Shown: in pieces, positions 46,804 through 59,586 of the stretch
Position numbering within the stretch: the stretch's first letter is position 1
How the letters are laid out: each line of letters opens with the position of its first letter
Assembly (NCBI GenBank): GCA_030770535.1
Contig: JASVEC010000018.1
Coordinates: 124,001 to 188,000, forward strand
DNA: 64,000 nucleotides
Origin: Batkoa obscura
Taxonomy: Eukaryota; Entomophthoromycota; Entomophthoromycetes; Entomophthorales; Batkoaceae
Direction: 5' to 3'
The notes under the pieces: generated by a model
Databases searched by the model: none
Told to the model about the DNA's origin: nothing
Seen by the model: the letters and a program-made list of their open reading frames with translations, nothing else
Position numbers and translations under genes: made by a program

Positions 46804-47885
46804 TTAATTTTTAGCTTTGACATGTAATTTAGCTTGAGCGCGAGATAAAGTAAATTTACCAAATACAATAGTAGCTAAAGTCAATGGAAAGAAACAAAAT
46901 AAAGTATCAAAGATAGTTAATCGGATCCAATATAAATAAGCTAATATCAAATAACCCGATAAACATACAATAAAAGAAGATGAATAGATCAATGCAGTAG
47001 GTTCATTAAATGGAAACTCTTTAATATTAATATTTAATTTGGACCACTATTAGTAATCATTAGTATTATATATATATATATGAAATAAACTTGCCAAGCC
47101 TAATAATATTAACCAAGGAGATAGTACTAATATAGAAAATAGATAAGATAAAGTAGAGTTAGCTATTTTATCTGGTTGACGAAATTGATGTTCAATTATT
47201 GGTTTGGGTTCAAATTGATATTTTTTATTTTCTTCAGTTAATTTATCAACTTTAAACTCTACTTTACCAACTTTGTATTTAATTGATTCCACTTTTTTTA
47301 CTCCCCCAAGTAATAAAGTTACTTCATAATTCCCTGGATTTTTCTTTATAAAATTTGGCAGCTTTTTTGGGCCCTAAAATAAAAACCAATTTAAACATAT
47401 TATTCTATCATTAAATAAATATAATGAATTACCAAAGTTAATTTATAATTCGCTCCTTTACTTTGTTTAAATGGTAAATATGATAATTTGGATGTTTCTG
47501 TATGATTAAATAATACAACAGCTAAATTTAATTTAATAGCTTCTTCGTCATTGGAAATAGTTTTCTTTTTTGATGTAAAAGAAATGCGATAAGATTGTCC
47601 TTCTTCAGTAGTTAAAATAGAATTCAATGGTTTTGGATAAGTTAATCTAAAAACATTCAATTTAAAAAAGTTTTTACTAGTGATATTGTTTGAATATACT
47701 TACTTTTTACTTATCACTGGATTACCTACTTTATCGTTAATAGATACTTTTAAGTTTGATAAAATAAGTTGAGCTTGTTCATTATCTTGACCATCCTTTT
47801 GTTCCGAGCTGTTGTTTCCCTCACAAGATACATGTGTTATAAATAACAGAGTTATTATACTCAAAATCCAATTATTAAAGTTCAT
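46804..47885 (-). CDS. SWP1: Oligosaccharyltransferase subunit Swp1/ribophorin II
   Basis: From the ATG at 47885, a signal peptide (WILSIITLLFITHVSC) leads an extracytosolic domain (SNLKVSINDKVGNPV, LTYPKPLNSILTTEEGQSYR, ISFTSKKKT, LPFKQSKGANYKLTL, KKNPGNYEVTLLLGG). The domain is followed by the typical KPIIEHQFRQPDKIAN and three membrane segments (LSYLFSILVLSPWLILLGLA, SSSFIVCLSGYLILAYLYWI, DTLFCFFPLTLATIVFG), ending HVKAKN. This is the ribophorin II family, part of the ER oligosaccharyltransferase that N-glycosylates nascent proteins. About five exons. Convergent with the small secreted protein gene. Confidence 0.87.
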
Positions 47886-48184
47886 TGTTTCCTAAAGTCA
47901 ATATAAACTATATCACAAACAATTTTTTTGTTTTTTACTATGTGTAATAAATTTATTTTTCAACCAATGACCTTAAGTCAACTAATAAAATTAGAAACCG
48001 AATTGAAATTTTATCAAATCAAATGGAAGTTAGTTGATATTTTTAGAGTAAACTTAAATTCTTACACGTAGCTTCAATCATCTAGGTAGAACATTAGAAT
48101 TAACAAGTCTGTCATTTAATAATAAAGCTTAAAAATAGGATCAATACTTTGTTTTTAACTCAAAAAAATAAAAATAAACAATAA

Positions 48185-51100
48185 ATGACATTAAAGCTTC
48201 TAACTAAGGTAAAATAATAAAATAACAGAAACAAAATTTCATTAAAAAAATAATATTTAGTTTGAATCCAAGAGCAACCGAGTAAAAGGAATCGCTTTCC
48301 ATCCTAAGCGACCATGGGTATTATCAACTTTACATAACGGTACCATTCAATTATGGGATTATCGTATGGGAACATTGATAGATAAATTTGAAGAACATGA
48401 TGGTAAATTCATTCCCTTCATATTAACTCACTAACTTCATTTCCCTAGGCCCTGTACGTGGCGTAGCTTTCCATCCCACTCAAGATATCTTTTGCTCCGG
48501 TGGAGATGATAAAAAAATTAAAGTATGGAGTTTAAAAACTAGACGTTGTTTATTTACATTAACTGGTCATATGGATTATATTCGTACCGTTACTTTTCAT
48601 CATGAATTACCTTGGATTATGTCCGCTTCGGATGATCAGACAATTCGTATTTGGAATTGGCAATCTAGAAATTGTATCTCCACTGTGACTGGTCATAATC
48701 ATTACATTATGTGTGCTAAGTTTCATCCAAGTCAAGACTTAATTGCGTCCGCTTGTCTTGATTTGACCGTTAGAATCTGGGATTTTTCGAGTAATATTTA
48801 ATATTTAATATTAAGATTTTAATGAGTTAATTTTATTTTATTTTATTTTAGGTTTACGTAAAAAGTATTATACTCCACAATCAGCCTCAACTCGAACTCC
48901 AGAAGAAGAAGCTATCCGTATGTTAGCACAAACAACAGATGTATTTGGTAATATGGAAGTGACTGTTAAGTTCGTTTTGGAAGGACATACCAAAGGTGTC
49001 AATTGGGTTGAATTTCATCCAACCATGCCATTAATTGTTTCTGGCGGCGATGATCGTCAAGTTAAATTATGGAGAATGAACGGTAATTAACTTTACCATC
49101 TTTTAATAGATTGATTAATTGGTTTCTTTTTTTATAGACTCGCGTGCATGGGAAGTTGATACTTGTCGCGGTCATTATAACAATGTATCTTGTTGTACTT
49201 TTCATCCACGTCAAGAACTTTTAGTTTCTAATTCGGAAGATCGATCCATTAGAGTTTGGGATATGACTAAACGTTCTTTATTACAAACTTTTCGCAGAGA
49301 AGGTGAAAGATACTGGGTATTAGCTTCACATCCTAATCTTAATGTATTTGCTGCTGGTAAGTTACGAATGCTTATTATATTTTAATTATTAATTGTTTTT
49401 TTTATTAAAGGTCATGACGGTGGTATGATAATTTTTAAACTTGAAAGAGAACGTCCAGCTATGTCCATTTTGCAAGATACTATGCTTTATGTTAAAGAAA
49501 ATCATGTTCGAATTCATAATTTTACTAACGGTTCAGATTCTCCAGTGATTACGATTAAAAAAGAAGGCGGAAGTTATACATCCCCACCAAGATCTTTGAC
49601 TTTTAATCCAGTAGACAAAACAGTTATTTTATCTTCAGATTCAGACAGTGGTACAAGATTTGAATTATTTAAAGCTAATTCAAAATCTGATGATGTGGCC
49701 ACTGGACTCAAAGGAATGGGCTCTTCTCCAGTTTTTATTAGTCGTAATAGATTTGCTGTTTTAGATAAAGAAAAGCAACAATTAGATATTCGTGATCTAG
49801 AATGTAAATCGGTAAAAACGATTAAACTTACTACCCCAGTCAATGAAATCTTTGCTGCTCCTGGTGGTAATTTACTTCTTTCTTCAAGTAAATCAATTGC
49901 TTTATTTGATGTGACTCAAAAAAAAGAGATTGCTACTTTACCTGCATCTGATATCAAATACATTTATTGGTCCAATGATAATAGTAAAGTTGCATTATTT
50001 AGTAAGCATTTAATTACAATTGCAGAAAAAGATTTAACTCAATTATGTCAAATTCATGAAACAATTCGTGTTAAAAGTGGTGCTTGGGATCCAATTGGTG
50101 TATTTTTGTATACAACATTAAATCATATTAAATATCTATTACCTCAAGGAGATAGTGGAATTATTTGTACATTAGATCAGCCCATTTATTTAACTAAAGT
50201 AAAAAATCAACAAATTCATTATCTAGATCGATTAGCTGAACCACAAACTGCAGTTATTGATCCATCTGAGTACAAATTTAAATTAGCTTTAATTAAACAA
50301 GATTATGATCAAGTAATTCATTCTATTCGTCATTCAAATTTAGTTGGTCAATCTATTATTGCTTATTTACGTAAAAAAGGATATAGTGAAATTGCTTTAC
50401 ATTTTATTAAAGAAGAACGTACCCGATTTGAATTAGCATTAGAATGTGGTAATTTGGATGTAGCTTTAACTTCAGCTAAAGAAATTGATAATGAAACCAC
50501 ATGGATTAAATTGGGTAAAGAAGCACTTAAACAAGGGAATTTACAAATTGTCACTTTATGTTATCAGAAAGTTCATAATTTTGATCGTTTATCTTTCCTT
50601 TATTTTATTACTGGAGATTTGGAAAAAGTCCAAAAAATGCAATCTATTGCAGAAAAAAGAAACGATTATCAAGCTCAATTTCATAATGCTCTTTATCTCG
50701 GTGATTCTAAACAAAAAGTTAAAGTTTTAAGAGAAACTGGGCAAGGTAATATTTTCAATTTATGTGTTTATTTCATAAGTTATTAATAAATTGTTATAGA
50801 TGCCTTAGCATACATTACTGCCAAAAATGCTGGATTAGAAATGGAGGCTGAAGAAATTTTAGCTTCATCTAATATATCTGAAGAAGTATTAGCCAAATTA
50901 CCAATTAACAAAAAAGTATTTACACCTTCTAAACCAATTGCTGGAATTATTGATAGTAATTGGCCAACGCTTAACGTATCTAAAGGAGCCTTCGATCGTT
51001 TCTTTGCAGCTCTCGAAGCTAGTCAAAGTAGTGCCATCAACCTTGGTGATGACGGAGATATTGATGATACCGCCGATGGCTGGGGAGATGAAGACTATAC

Positions 51101-52303
51101 ATCACCAACTACTAAACCAGATACTTTACAAAATACTTTTGAAGATGGAGAAGATTATGAAGATGCAGAAGAAGAAGGTGGATGGGGATTGGAAGATGAT
51201 ATGGATATTAATGAAGCTATTGGTGCTGAGTTAGTTAATGGTGTACAATCTACCGAATTTATTATGCCACAGAAAGGAGGTAATGATCTAGATAAATGGG
51301 CAAGAAATTCACCTTTAGCAGCAGATCATATAGCTGCAGGATCGTTTGAATCAGCAATGCAATTATTAAATCGTCAACTTGGTATTATTAATTTTGAACC
51401 ACTTAAAACTTACTTTATGGATATATTATCCACTTCTCAAGCCTATTATGAAGCTAATCATGGGTTAAAATCATTATCAACTTCATTAAGTAGAAATTAT
51501 AATGAAAGTCAAAAAAATCTAAGACCAATTATTACTTTTACTGTTAGTAAAGTCATCACTCAATTGAAAGAAGGTTATAAATTATTTAAAGCTAATAAAA
51601 TTGAAGATAGTTTAATTCAATTTCAACAAGTTCTAAAAATTATCCCATTAGTCATTGCTGATTTAGAAACAGAACAAGAAGAAGTAAGTATTTATATGTA
51701 AAAAAATTTGCAGTCTAACTCTTAACTTTATAGATCCATCAAATGGTCAAAATAGCAAGAGAATATGTGATTGGTTTAAGTATGGAAAAAGCTCGACGTG
51801 AATTAAGCAATGATGGTGATTCAATTAAAAGGAATCTTGAGTTAGCTGCTTATTTTACTCATTGTGAATTGGATCCACAACATACTTTGTTAGCTTTAAG
51901 AGTAGCCATGACTACTTCATTTAAACAAAAGAACTTTTTAACGGCCTCTTCCTTTGCTCAACGTGTATTGGAATTAGGTCCCAATCAACAATTAGCTAAT
52001 CAGGTAAACTTGTTAATATCTAAGTAAATGAAAGGATGAAATTTAATTGTTTAATATTTATAGGCTAAACAAATACAAACAGTATCAGAACGTAGTTCTA
52101 AAGATGAAATTGAATTAGACTATGATCAATATAATCCATTTACTTTATGTTGTCAAAGTTATACACCTATTTATTCAGGTTCTGAAAAAGTTGAATGTGC
52201 TTATTGTAAAGCTAATTATTTACCAGAATTTAAAGATAAAGTATGTAATATTTGTCAATTGGCTAAAATTGATGGGAATGCTACTGGATTACGTTGTTTT
52301 TAA
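48185..52303 (+). CDS. COP1: Coatomer subunit alpha (alpha-COP)
   Basis: Starts with a 24-nt exon (MTLKLLTK) spliced to [20 protein letters not shown], the invariant alpha-COP opening. WD40 repeats follow ([46 protein letters not shown]-like [48 protein letters not shown]), a second propeller, an acidic linker ([16 protein letters not shown]) and a C-terminal domain with [20 protein letters not shown] that binds epsilon-COP. End at 52303 (TGLRCF). COPI coats carry cargo from Golgi back to ER; alpha-COP binds KKXX signals. About ten exons; only the longest are seen as open frames. Confidence 0.95.
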
Positions 52304-52652
52304 AAGTAAAGTAAAGTAAATGATGTAATTTAAGTAATATGAGAAGATAAAAAAATTAAACATTTTTATTCTTATTTCTTACCTCTTATTTCTTTTAATA
52401 AAATTTTATATCATTGATAATTAGTAATTGTTAAACGTTATTTTAATGAATTCGTTTCTATTTTTATCATAAAGGCTAAATTAAAAATAGATTTAAAATT
52501 AGAACAAATCATAATGATAAATCGAAATTAATTGAGTAGAAAAAATTAAATTAAATTTACGAAATCAAAATTAAAATCAAAAGTTAGATTAAAAGAATAT
52601 ATCTTATTACTTTTTTTAAACTATTAAAAATATAAAATATTATAAAAATAAT
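52304..52652. other. AT-rich spacer
   Basis: Alpha-COP 3' flank and PHO13 promoter, no feature recognised. Confidence 0.5.
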
Positions 52653-53856
52653 ATGGACAGTATTCAACAACTAAAAACAAAGCAACAAAAAGAAGAATTT
52701 TTAAATTCCTTTGATAATTTCATTTTGGATTGTGATGGTAAGTAAAGATACTTTTATAGTAAACAAAGAATGTAATACAGTATTTTTTTATAATTTGTAA
52801 TTTCATTAGGTGTATTATGGCTAGGAAAAGAAGTCATTCCAGGGATACCAGAGACGATTCATTACTTAAGAGAGTTAGGTAAGTATTTATAATTTTTTCT
52901 ATATCAAAAACAATTTCATATTTATCATTTTCAATAGGTAAAAAATTGTATTTTATTACAAATAATTCCACCAAAAGCCGTGAACAATATATCAAAAAGT
53001 TTTTAAATTTTGGTATTGAGGTTAAAAAAGTAAATTAATCTTACTATTATCACCCTAATCAGCAGCTTTAGATACTAAAACCCTCCTTTTTTTCCCAATA
53101 GGAGGAAATCTTAAGTTCTGCCTATTTATCGGCTTTATATATTAAACAAAATTTTAATATGGAAGGTAATAAGAAAGTATTTCTAATTGGTATGGAAGGT
53201 TTAAAACATGAATTGTCGGAATTAAATATTAATTATTTTTGTTTGGACGTAAGTTATTATTATATTTAATATAAATATATTTAAATTAATTAGGATAATA
53301 CTGAGGTATCTTTAGATGATAGTTTATTGAAATTGAAACCTGATGATAATGTGAGTTTCAAAAATAAAAATCAGTTATTGTTATTGTAATTATTGACTAC
53401 TTTTTATAGATTTCAGTAGTGTTAGCTGGTATGGATACAAACATTAATTATAGTAAATACGCCTATGCTCATCAATGTATTAAACATGGAATTCCTTTCT
53501 TAATGACGAATAGTGATAAAACCTATCCATTAAAAGGCACTAATTTTCCAGGAACTGGTGCTATTTTAAGTCCAATTGTTGAAAGTACAGGACAACAACC
53601 TATTATTATTGGAAAACCTAGTTTAAATGGAATTAATATTTTAAATCAACAACATCAATTAAACTTAAATCGTAGTTGTATGATTGGGGATCGATTAGAT
53701 ACTGACATTTTATTTGGTAAAAATGCTAATATGTTTACTTTATTAGTGTTATCTGGAGTTACTGATATAAAGGTTTTGGAAAAGAAAGAAAATAATATCT
53801 ACCCAGATTTTATGATTGAGGATTTAACTAAAATATTACATAATAATGAAAAATAA
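52653..53856 (+). CDS. PHO13: Pho13-like HAD phosphatase (4-nitrophenylphosphatase)
   Basis: Six exons of about 300 residues: [10 protein letters not shown] then [20 protein letters not shown] (HAD motif I DxDG), [20 protein letters not shown] (motif II), [62 protein letters not shown] (motif III Lys), [20 protein letters not shown] (motif IV GDRxxTD). This is the phosphoglycolate/p-nitrophenyl phosphatase family, a cytosolic metabolite-repair enzyme in yeast. All catalytic residues seen are kept. Start is the first ATG in the open exon. Confidence 0.9.
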
Positions 53857-53945
53857 ATAGCAAATAGTTGAAATGATTTAATAATATATGATATTTGTTA
53901 TTTTTTTATTTTCTATTTTGTTTCTTTTATGACGTTTCTTTTAAA

Positions 53946-55285
53946 TTAAATCTCTAAATCATCATCTGGATCATCTTCATCAAAATCATCATTATCATCG
54001 GGATGATAATGGATTGTACCTAATTTTAATTCAGATTGGGACGTAGCTAAATAAGGTAATTTCACTTGTTCTTTAGCTTCTTTTTGTTTATCTGTTAAAC
54101 TCAAATTAAATGACAATCCTTCAATACCCGTATTATTCTATTAAAGTAGATTGATATATGTAAATAATGTTACTAATTCAAGTATTATTAATTAAAGTAC
54201 CTTTTCATTATTATTGTTTATATTTAATGGGTTCTTATCATCATCTTCTTTATCTGCTTTTGAGCTTTCATCTTCAATATATTCCTCAAAGTTCAACTCA
54301 ACATATTCCCCACTCCCCATATTCTTATTATAATCGATCTTCAATATACATTTCTAAAATTCAACTAAACTTATTTCTTAGAAAAAAACAATCGAATTTT
54401 ATTACCTCTCTAATAACTTTACCTAAATTCAAAGGTAATGTAAAATTCAAAACAAAATTATCTTTCTGATTACAATTTAAATGTAGTTGTAAATATTCAT
54501 ATTGGATAAAGTTTTGATCCCATTCATTTTTCATAGCTAAATTTTCTATTTTCAATTGACTGTTACTTATATAATCTAAATTAATGGCTAAGTTTGAGTC
54601 TTCAATATCCTGATGATATAAAAATACCACTTGATCTAATTGATAATTGTTACTAAGATTTGTGTAATATATGTGATTGTTTATTACATTACCTTTTAGT
54701 AGCTTGTTCATTTCTTTAATAAAGGTGTAAAATTCTACTTTATCTTTGATATAAAAATATAAATTATTACACTCGATAAATAGTATTGTTTCATTGTTGA
54801 TGATTTCTAAGAATATTAAATTCCATTCTATTAAAATTTAATCTAGTAACTCACTAATAGTTTCAATAACTCTTTGTTTCAATTTCTTCATTTCAAACTC
54901 TCCATCATCTTCTAAACCTTCAATATAATGTAATCTATCTCATTAATACAACATTCTAAAATCTTTATAATCATTGACTTACCTCCTTTTATCTTTAACA
55001 TTTTGCAAATAACCATCTAATTGACAAGCATTGTTTTCCATCAAAAGAAATAAAACGTCTTTATCGCTATAATTAAAGAATAGTTCAATCAAAAAAATAA
55101 AAAAGCATAACAAATCCTTACTTTTCAATTAACTGATAACTTAAAGCTGTAATTAGATTCCAATAGGATTGTTGAACAGTATCTTCAATCAACAACCGTT
55201 TAATTTTTTCTTCTCCTAAAAGCAATTTTTGGATGTATTTGTAGCCCAAACTCATTTCTTTAGATTTAGTCAAAAAACAAGTCAT
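53946..55285 (-). CDS. ELP5: Elongator subunit Elp5
   Basis: From the ATG at 55285 (MTCFLTKSKEMSLGYKYIQK, LLLGEEKIKRLLIEDTVQQS) through helices and strands of a RecA-like fold (DKDVLFLLMENN, WNLIFLEIINNETILFIECN), to the hallmark acidic C-terminus (KLPYLATSQSELKLGTIHYH, PDDNDDFDEDDPDDDLEI). The DxDEDDPDDDL end is the recognisable Elp5 mark. Elp4-5-6 form the ring that makes Elongator active in tRNA wobble-uridine modification. One predicted intron (GTGAGT...TTTTAATAG near 54838-54865) is only about 27 nt, short for this genome. Middle exons are weakly conserved; the call leans on the C-terminus. Confidence 0.75.
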
Positions 55286-55606
55286 CTTTTGTAATACTTT
55301 TTAGTTTCTTTAACTCAAAATTTTGGTTTATTTTAAATTGGACTTTATATTTCAATATTTATAAGTGAATTAAAAATAGCTAGATCTGATAAAACAACAG
55401 GGACAATATATATCAATTAAAAGGCCTTAAAGTTATATGTAATAAATTTATTAAGTTAATTATACAAACCATACAATAAAATTCTTTAAACCATCTATAA
55501 CCAACCTAAATCTCTTAGACTTTAGTTGGTATTAATTTGTAATATTTGACAAAGTTGTAGTTTATATAAAAACGTTCTGTATGTGAAACTAAAGAGAAAA
55601 GTAAAA

Positions 55607-55679
55607 GGTCCCGTGGCCCAATGGATAAGGCGCTTGTCTACGGAACAAGCGATTCCAGGTTCGATCCCTGGCGGGATCA
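55607..55679 (+). tRNA. tRNA-Arg (ACG), right-arm copy
   Basis: Identical to the left-arm gene: 73 nt, no intron, anticodon ACG, intact acceptor, D and T arms. Confidence 0.95.
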
Positions 55680-55845
55680 TCTCCATTTTATCTTTTTGGA
55701 CGAAAAGAATATTAATTGATTGCTTATTTTTATATACTTGAATCTCATCAATTTAATATGTTTCTTAAATAAACAGTCAATAATATACTTATTTGACATA
55801 GGTTCCTATTTTTTATTTTAGATTTTATTAGTCATTCTCTCCATT

Positions 55846-55944
55846 TGGGATGTATTTTTGTGTTAAGAATTTTACTAACAAATTTTCCGCTCAAATAGCG
55901 CTTAAAAGGTGGAAAAAGTAATGAAATCAAAAAAATCATCCCCA
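55846..55944 (+). mobile_element. TA-MITE copy, right arm
   Basis: Mirror image of the 39404-39502 copy, duplicated with the arm. Confidence 0.75.
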
Positions 55945-56055
55945 TTTAATAGAGTTTTAAAGTCAAATACAAAAATACATCCCTAAATGTTGTAACTGTC
56001 AAATGAAACAAATAAACAAAATACTACAAATAGTTTTTTTAAATTAGATCAGATT

Positions 56056-56133
56056 ATTTAAGAACTTTACTACCCAGTTTTTCCACTCAAATAGCGCTTA
56101 AAAGACGGAAAAAATGAAGCCAAAACATCTCCA
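56056..56133 (+). mobile_element. TA-MITE copy, truncated, right arm
   Basis: Mirror of 39215-39292. Confidence 0.65.
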
Positions 56134-56172
56134 TTTGTTTCTTAAAAATGAGTAAAACAACAAACTAAAGAA

Positions 56173-56266
56173 TGGGAATCTATTTTCATGTTCAACATTT
56201 TACTAATAATTAATCCACTCAAATAATGCTTAAAAGATGAAAAAAATGAAGCCAAAAACATCCTCA
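56173..56266 (+). mobile_element. TA-MITE copy, right arm
   Basis: Mirror of 39082-39175. Confidence 0.7.
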
Positions 56267-56277
56267 AATCTATTAAA

Positions 56278-56374
56278 TGGGGGTGTTTTTTTGGCTTCAT
56301 TACTTTTTCCATCTTTTAAGCACTATTTAAGTGAAAAAATTGAGTAAAATCTTGAATACAAAAATACATCCTCA
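56278..56374 (-). mobile_element. TA-MITE copy, right arm
   Basis: Mirror of 38974-39070. Confidence 0.75.
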
Positions 56375-56829
56375 AATATTATCCTCTTTTCTTAAAGCCT
56401 AGTTAACTTATTCATTATCTCCATTAATTATTAATTAAATATCAAAAGTTCCTACTCCTTTAACACGTTTGAAAAAGGACATTTTGCATTACCTTTTTAA
56501 TAAATAGGATTTGTTACTATTGAAAAACAAACCTACTTTATTTGTGACATATTCCAACTTATTATTTGTAATTTAAAATAAAGAAAAATAGAAATGATCT
56601 ATCATTAAATGAGGGGTTTGATAGCTATTTCATAAACCTTACATAATGAATTTCAGTATACTTTAAATAAAGTATATTTTATTTTATTTTATTAAAATAG
56701 CTTAATAATCCCACAGAACAATCTCGATTTATGTTACTTAATAAACTAAAACTCAAAACAATGCCAAATAACCTCATCACTTTGAACTTCCAATTATTTA
56801 TTTGAAGAAAAAGAATAAAAAAATAAACC

Positions 56830-57210
56830 TCAAGGTAAATAATGAATCTTCAAAAAGATTTTACCACTTTGTTTATGACCTTGATAAAGTTGATACCAGC
56901 CCTCAATCGAGCCCTCTGAAAAAATCACGTCTGAGGGAATAGAAACAGAACCAATAAAATCATCCCTTAATAAATCTTCATCCCATACTTCAATTTCTAT
57001 CTTATCCCCTTTTTCTAACCTTAAATGAAATGTTTCTTCCCAAGCACATTGACTACCTGCATTTCTTTTTACTGAAGTTTTATATTCTTGTTGTTTAATT
57101 TTCACTTTAGCATAGGCATCATTCTTCCCCAATAGGGGCATATCCATATTTTTTAGTTCTTTGGCTTTGACCATTGTTACTCCTATATTGATTATATCAT
57201 CTGTGTCCAT
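56830..57210 (-). CDS. Single C2-domain protein, right-arm copy
   Basis: Identical 126-residue protein to that at 38138-38518, with the same promoter sequence up to the arm edge, so the two should be expressed alike unless differences lie outside the repeat. C2 calcium-loop Asp residues as in the other copy. See that entry for motifs. Confidence 0.85.
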   Translation of the reverse strand: MDTDDIINIGVTMVKAKELKNMDMPLLGKNDAYAKVKIKQQEYKTSVKRNAGSQCAWEETFHLRLEKGDKIEIEVWDEDLLRDDFIGSVSIPSDVIFSEGSIEGWYQLYQGHKQSGKIFLKIHYLP

Positions 57211-57896
57211 TTTGTTGAATTGAATGTTTATTTGTATTAAAAAATAAAAGTTGATATTTGAAATCGAACATTGAAATCAATAAATTTCTATAGCCAATTT
57301 ATGAGCCAATTATTCAAGCCACGTAAAATCTAAAACATAAAACAAAACATTACACTTCTAAAAAGATGAGATTAACTTAAAGACATACTATTATTATCTA
57401 TTATCTTTATTGATTTTAATAAAGAACTCAGATTAAGTTAGGAATGAATCATTGATTATATGCCCTTGTAGCTCACAATAAACAAAGTTCTGGTGCATTG
57501 AATATCTACTTTATATGGTTGAGTTAAAGCAATTCATCAAGTGCTTTAAAATGGAGTGTAATGACATTGAGTATTATTGCTCATTGAAAATATTCCAATA
57601 TTTGATAAAAAATAAATACAAGTTGAATATAAAAAATAGTTTATTAAATAAAAGCTAAAGTATTTAAAGTGTTCACTCATGGGACTGTATAACAATAATA
57701 ATAATAATAATAATAATAAGTTTTTTTTAGATTACAGATGTTTGAAATAGTATATAAACAAAGATTAGAAATCACTTCGAAAAGCGGAAATATGTTCAAA
57801 TGGCAAACCCATTCTTGGTTTCTTGGTAAAAGTAGAGTATTACGAACAAAACTTCTCAAAATAAGCCCTATATTCCATATGATTGAACGATATCAA

Positions 57897-58640
57897 CATC
57901 TACTTTAAGCAAAGCAAGTTAAAAGTGGTATTTCTTAGAAATTGCGATAAATTCCAAATGACAAGGTGTTACTTGCTTTCTCTTGTTCAAGATGCAAGTA
58001 AAAGCATCTTTTTCATTTTCAACCTTATCGCTAAGAATCCGTTTAATAATTGCTAATACCTTATCTGTTTGCGTTTGTATCATTTTTTTATTTCTCTTAT
58101 GATATAACTTTTGTTGGATGGTAGATTTTGTTTCATTTAACGTTAACGAATGGACTCTACCTACTAATTGGTCCATATCTTTAGAGGTGATTCTATCAGC
58201 AAGTGACAAAGCTTCCATTCTAGAGCAGAGCTTATCAATGGAATTGTTATTATTAGGTTTGCTTGTAAATTTTGGCATTGTGGATAGAAGATAAAAGTGA
58301 AGTTGATATGATTAAAGCGATAGTGATATAAAGTTAAAGTAAAAAAAGGATCAAGCTAAAAAAACAAATAAATTTAAAATTGAAATTAACAATTTGAATA
58401 CTTTTGCTTGCGTTTTATACTTTTGAATTATTGTTCAAAATTTCAATTTTTATTTAAAAATCCATTTGACTATAAAATTATGTGATCACCCTGAAACATA
58501 ACCAGTTATTATGAATATTAAGCTTGGTTTTGAATTCATAAGGAATAAAACATCATTCAATCTTTAGCAATTGTTAATTGGATTCAAGATATCCAATCAA
58601 AGAGTAGCATATGCTTAATTTACTACAATTACTAAAAAAT
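57897..58640 (-). repeat. Diverged outer part of the inverted duplication, right
   Basis: Reverse-aligned with about 36600-37451; clear to the CATATG at 58609-58614 and weaker beyond it. Contains orphan paralogue B. Divergence starts abruptly at the outer edge of the identical arm. Confidence 0.8.
57919..58278 (-). CDS. Orphan basic protein, 119 residues, paralogue B
   Basis: MPKFTSKPNNNNSIDKLCSR, DMDQLVGRVHSLTLNETKST, IQQKLYHKRNKKMIQ, NKRKQVTPCHLEFIAISKKY. Same length as paralogue A and 75 of 119 residues identical, with the difference clustered at residues 71-90. No signal peptide, membrane segment or known fold. Basic N- and C-terminal patches could bind nucleic acid or membranes, but that is only a guess. 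The upstream sequence is shared with A as diverged DNA, so the promoter was duplicated too. Confidence 0.6.
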   Translation of the reverse strand: MPKFTSKPNNNNSIDKLCSRMEALSLADRITSKDMDQLVGRVHSLTLNETKSTIQQKLYHKRNKKMIQTQTDKVLAIIKRILSDKVENEKDAFTCILNKRKQVTPCHLEFIAISKKYHF

Positions 58641-58660
58641 TAAAATGTATGTTTTACAAA

Positions 58661-58754
58661 TGGGAGTGTTTTTTTGGCTTCACTACTTTTTCCATCTTTT
58701 GAGCACTTTGAGCGAAAATTTGTTAGTAAAATTAAACACAAAAATACATTCCCA
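58661..58754 (-). mobile_element. TA-MITE copy
   Basis: TGGGAGTG start, CATTCCCA end, core diverged by a small deletion. Lies just outside the old inverted duplication. Confidence 0.7.
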
Positions 58755-59093
58755 AATGCTTTCAGCAAATATATATAATACATAAAATGCATCAAAAAAT
58801 CAAAAGCTACTAAATTTAATTAAACTTGCATTAAAGTTTGTAAAAAGAGTCTTTTAACTTTATAATAAATTTTATATAGGTTTAAATGTTTAAAAAATAA
58901 ATTTATAAAAAGTTACAAGTTTTATTTTATTTAAATGCTTTATAAAACTGATACTTTGTGGTTGAAATTGAGATTTATTTTAAATTAATTAATTACAAAT
59001 TAACAAGTTTCAGTTTATATAACTAAGATAAATAAACTATAAATTATAATATGTAGTAAGCTGTAACTCATAAAACAAATAAAGTAAAAAGTA

Positions 59094-59184
59094 TGGGGAT
59101 ATATTTTTATATCTAAAGTTTATTAATAATTTTTTTGGTTAAATAGCATTTAAAAAACAAAAAAGTGATAAAACTAAACACCCT
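59094..59184 (+). mobile_element. TA-MITE copy, diverged
   Basis: TGGGGATA start, TA flanks, core AAATAGCATTTAAAA. The 58755-59093 gap holds only AT-rich DNA. Confidence 0.65.
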
Positions 59185-59249
59185 TATATAATTACATAAT
59201 TTATATAAAATATTTTATGAAAAACTTAATAGTTCTAATAAAAAACAAT

Positions 59250-59345
59250 CGAGATGTTTTTTTTGATTTCATTACTTTTTTATTTTTAAATATTATTTGA
59301 GTGGAAAAATTGTTAGTAAAATTCTAAACACAAAAATTCACCCCT
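59250..59345 (-). mobile_element. TA-MITE copy, diverged
   Basis: GAGATGTTTT start, CACCCCT end, GAGTGGAAAAATTGTTAGTA box kept. Confidence 0.65.
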
Positions 59346-59491
59346 AATATCAAAAAATAATTAAAAAATATATAAAAAATATAATAAAAGTTATAATTTT
59401 CTATTATAATTATTAAATATAAATACTAAATATTAAAATAATATTTCTTGCAATTAAGTAGTAAAAATTCTTATAGCAAATTTAAATATAA

Positions 59492-59586
59492 CGGGGATGT
59501 ATTTTTTTGTTTAATTTTACTAACAATCTTTCCACTTAAATAGTACTTAAAAACAGAGGAAGTGATGAAACTAAAAAAAACACCTC
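59492..59586 (+). mobile_element. TA-MITE copy, diverged
   Basis: GGGGATGTATTTTTTTG start, core AAATAGTACTTAAAA, end CACCTCA. Confidence 0.65.

Larger units (their letters stand above)
55590..57896 (-). repeat. 2307-bp inverted repeat, right arm
   Basis: Exact-looking reverse complement of 37452-39758. Inner edge TAAAGAGA at 55590, just upstream of the tRNA gene; outer edge CGATATCAA at 57896, after which the sequence keeps only diverged similarity. The 55286-55589 interval before it is the ELP5 promoter side with no other feature. Confidence 0.92.

Noticed and set aside
54167-54469. 100-codon + strand frame
   Set aside because: Lies antisense over ELP5 exons and has no protein-like pattern.
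55590-57896. Assembly duplication as the cause of the right arm
   Set aside because: Not fully excluded, but the arms are joined to different unique neighbours and to diverged old flanks on the outside, which a simple assembly copy would not produce.
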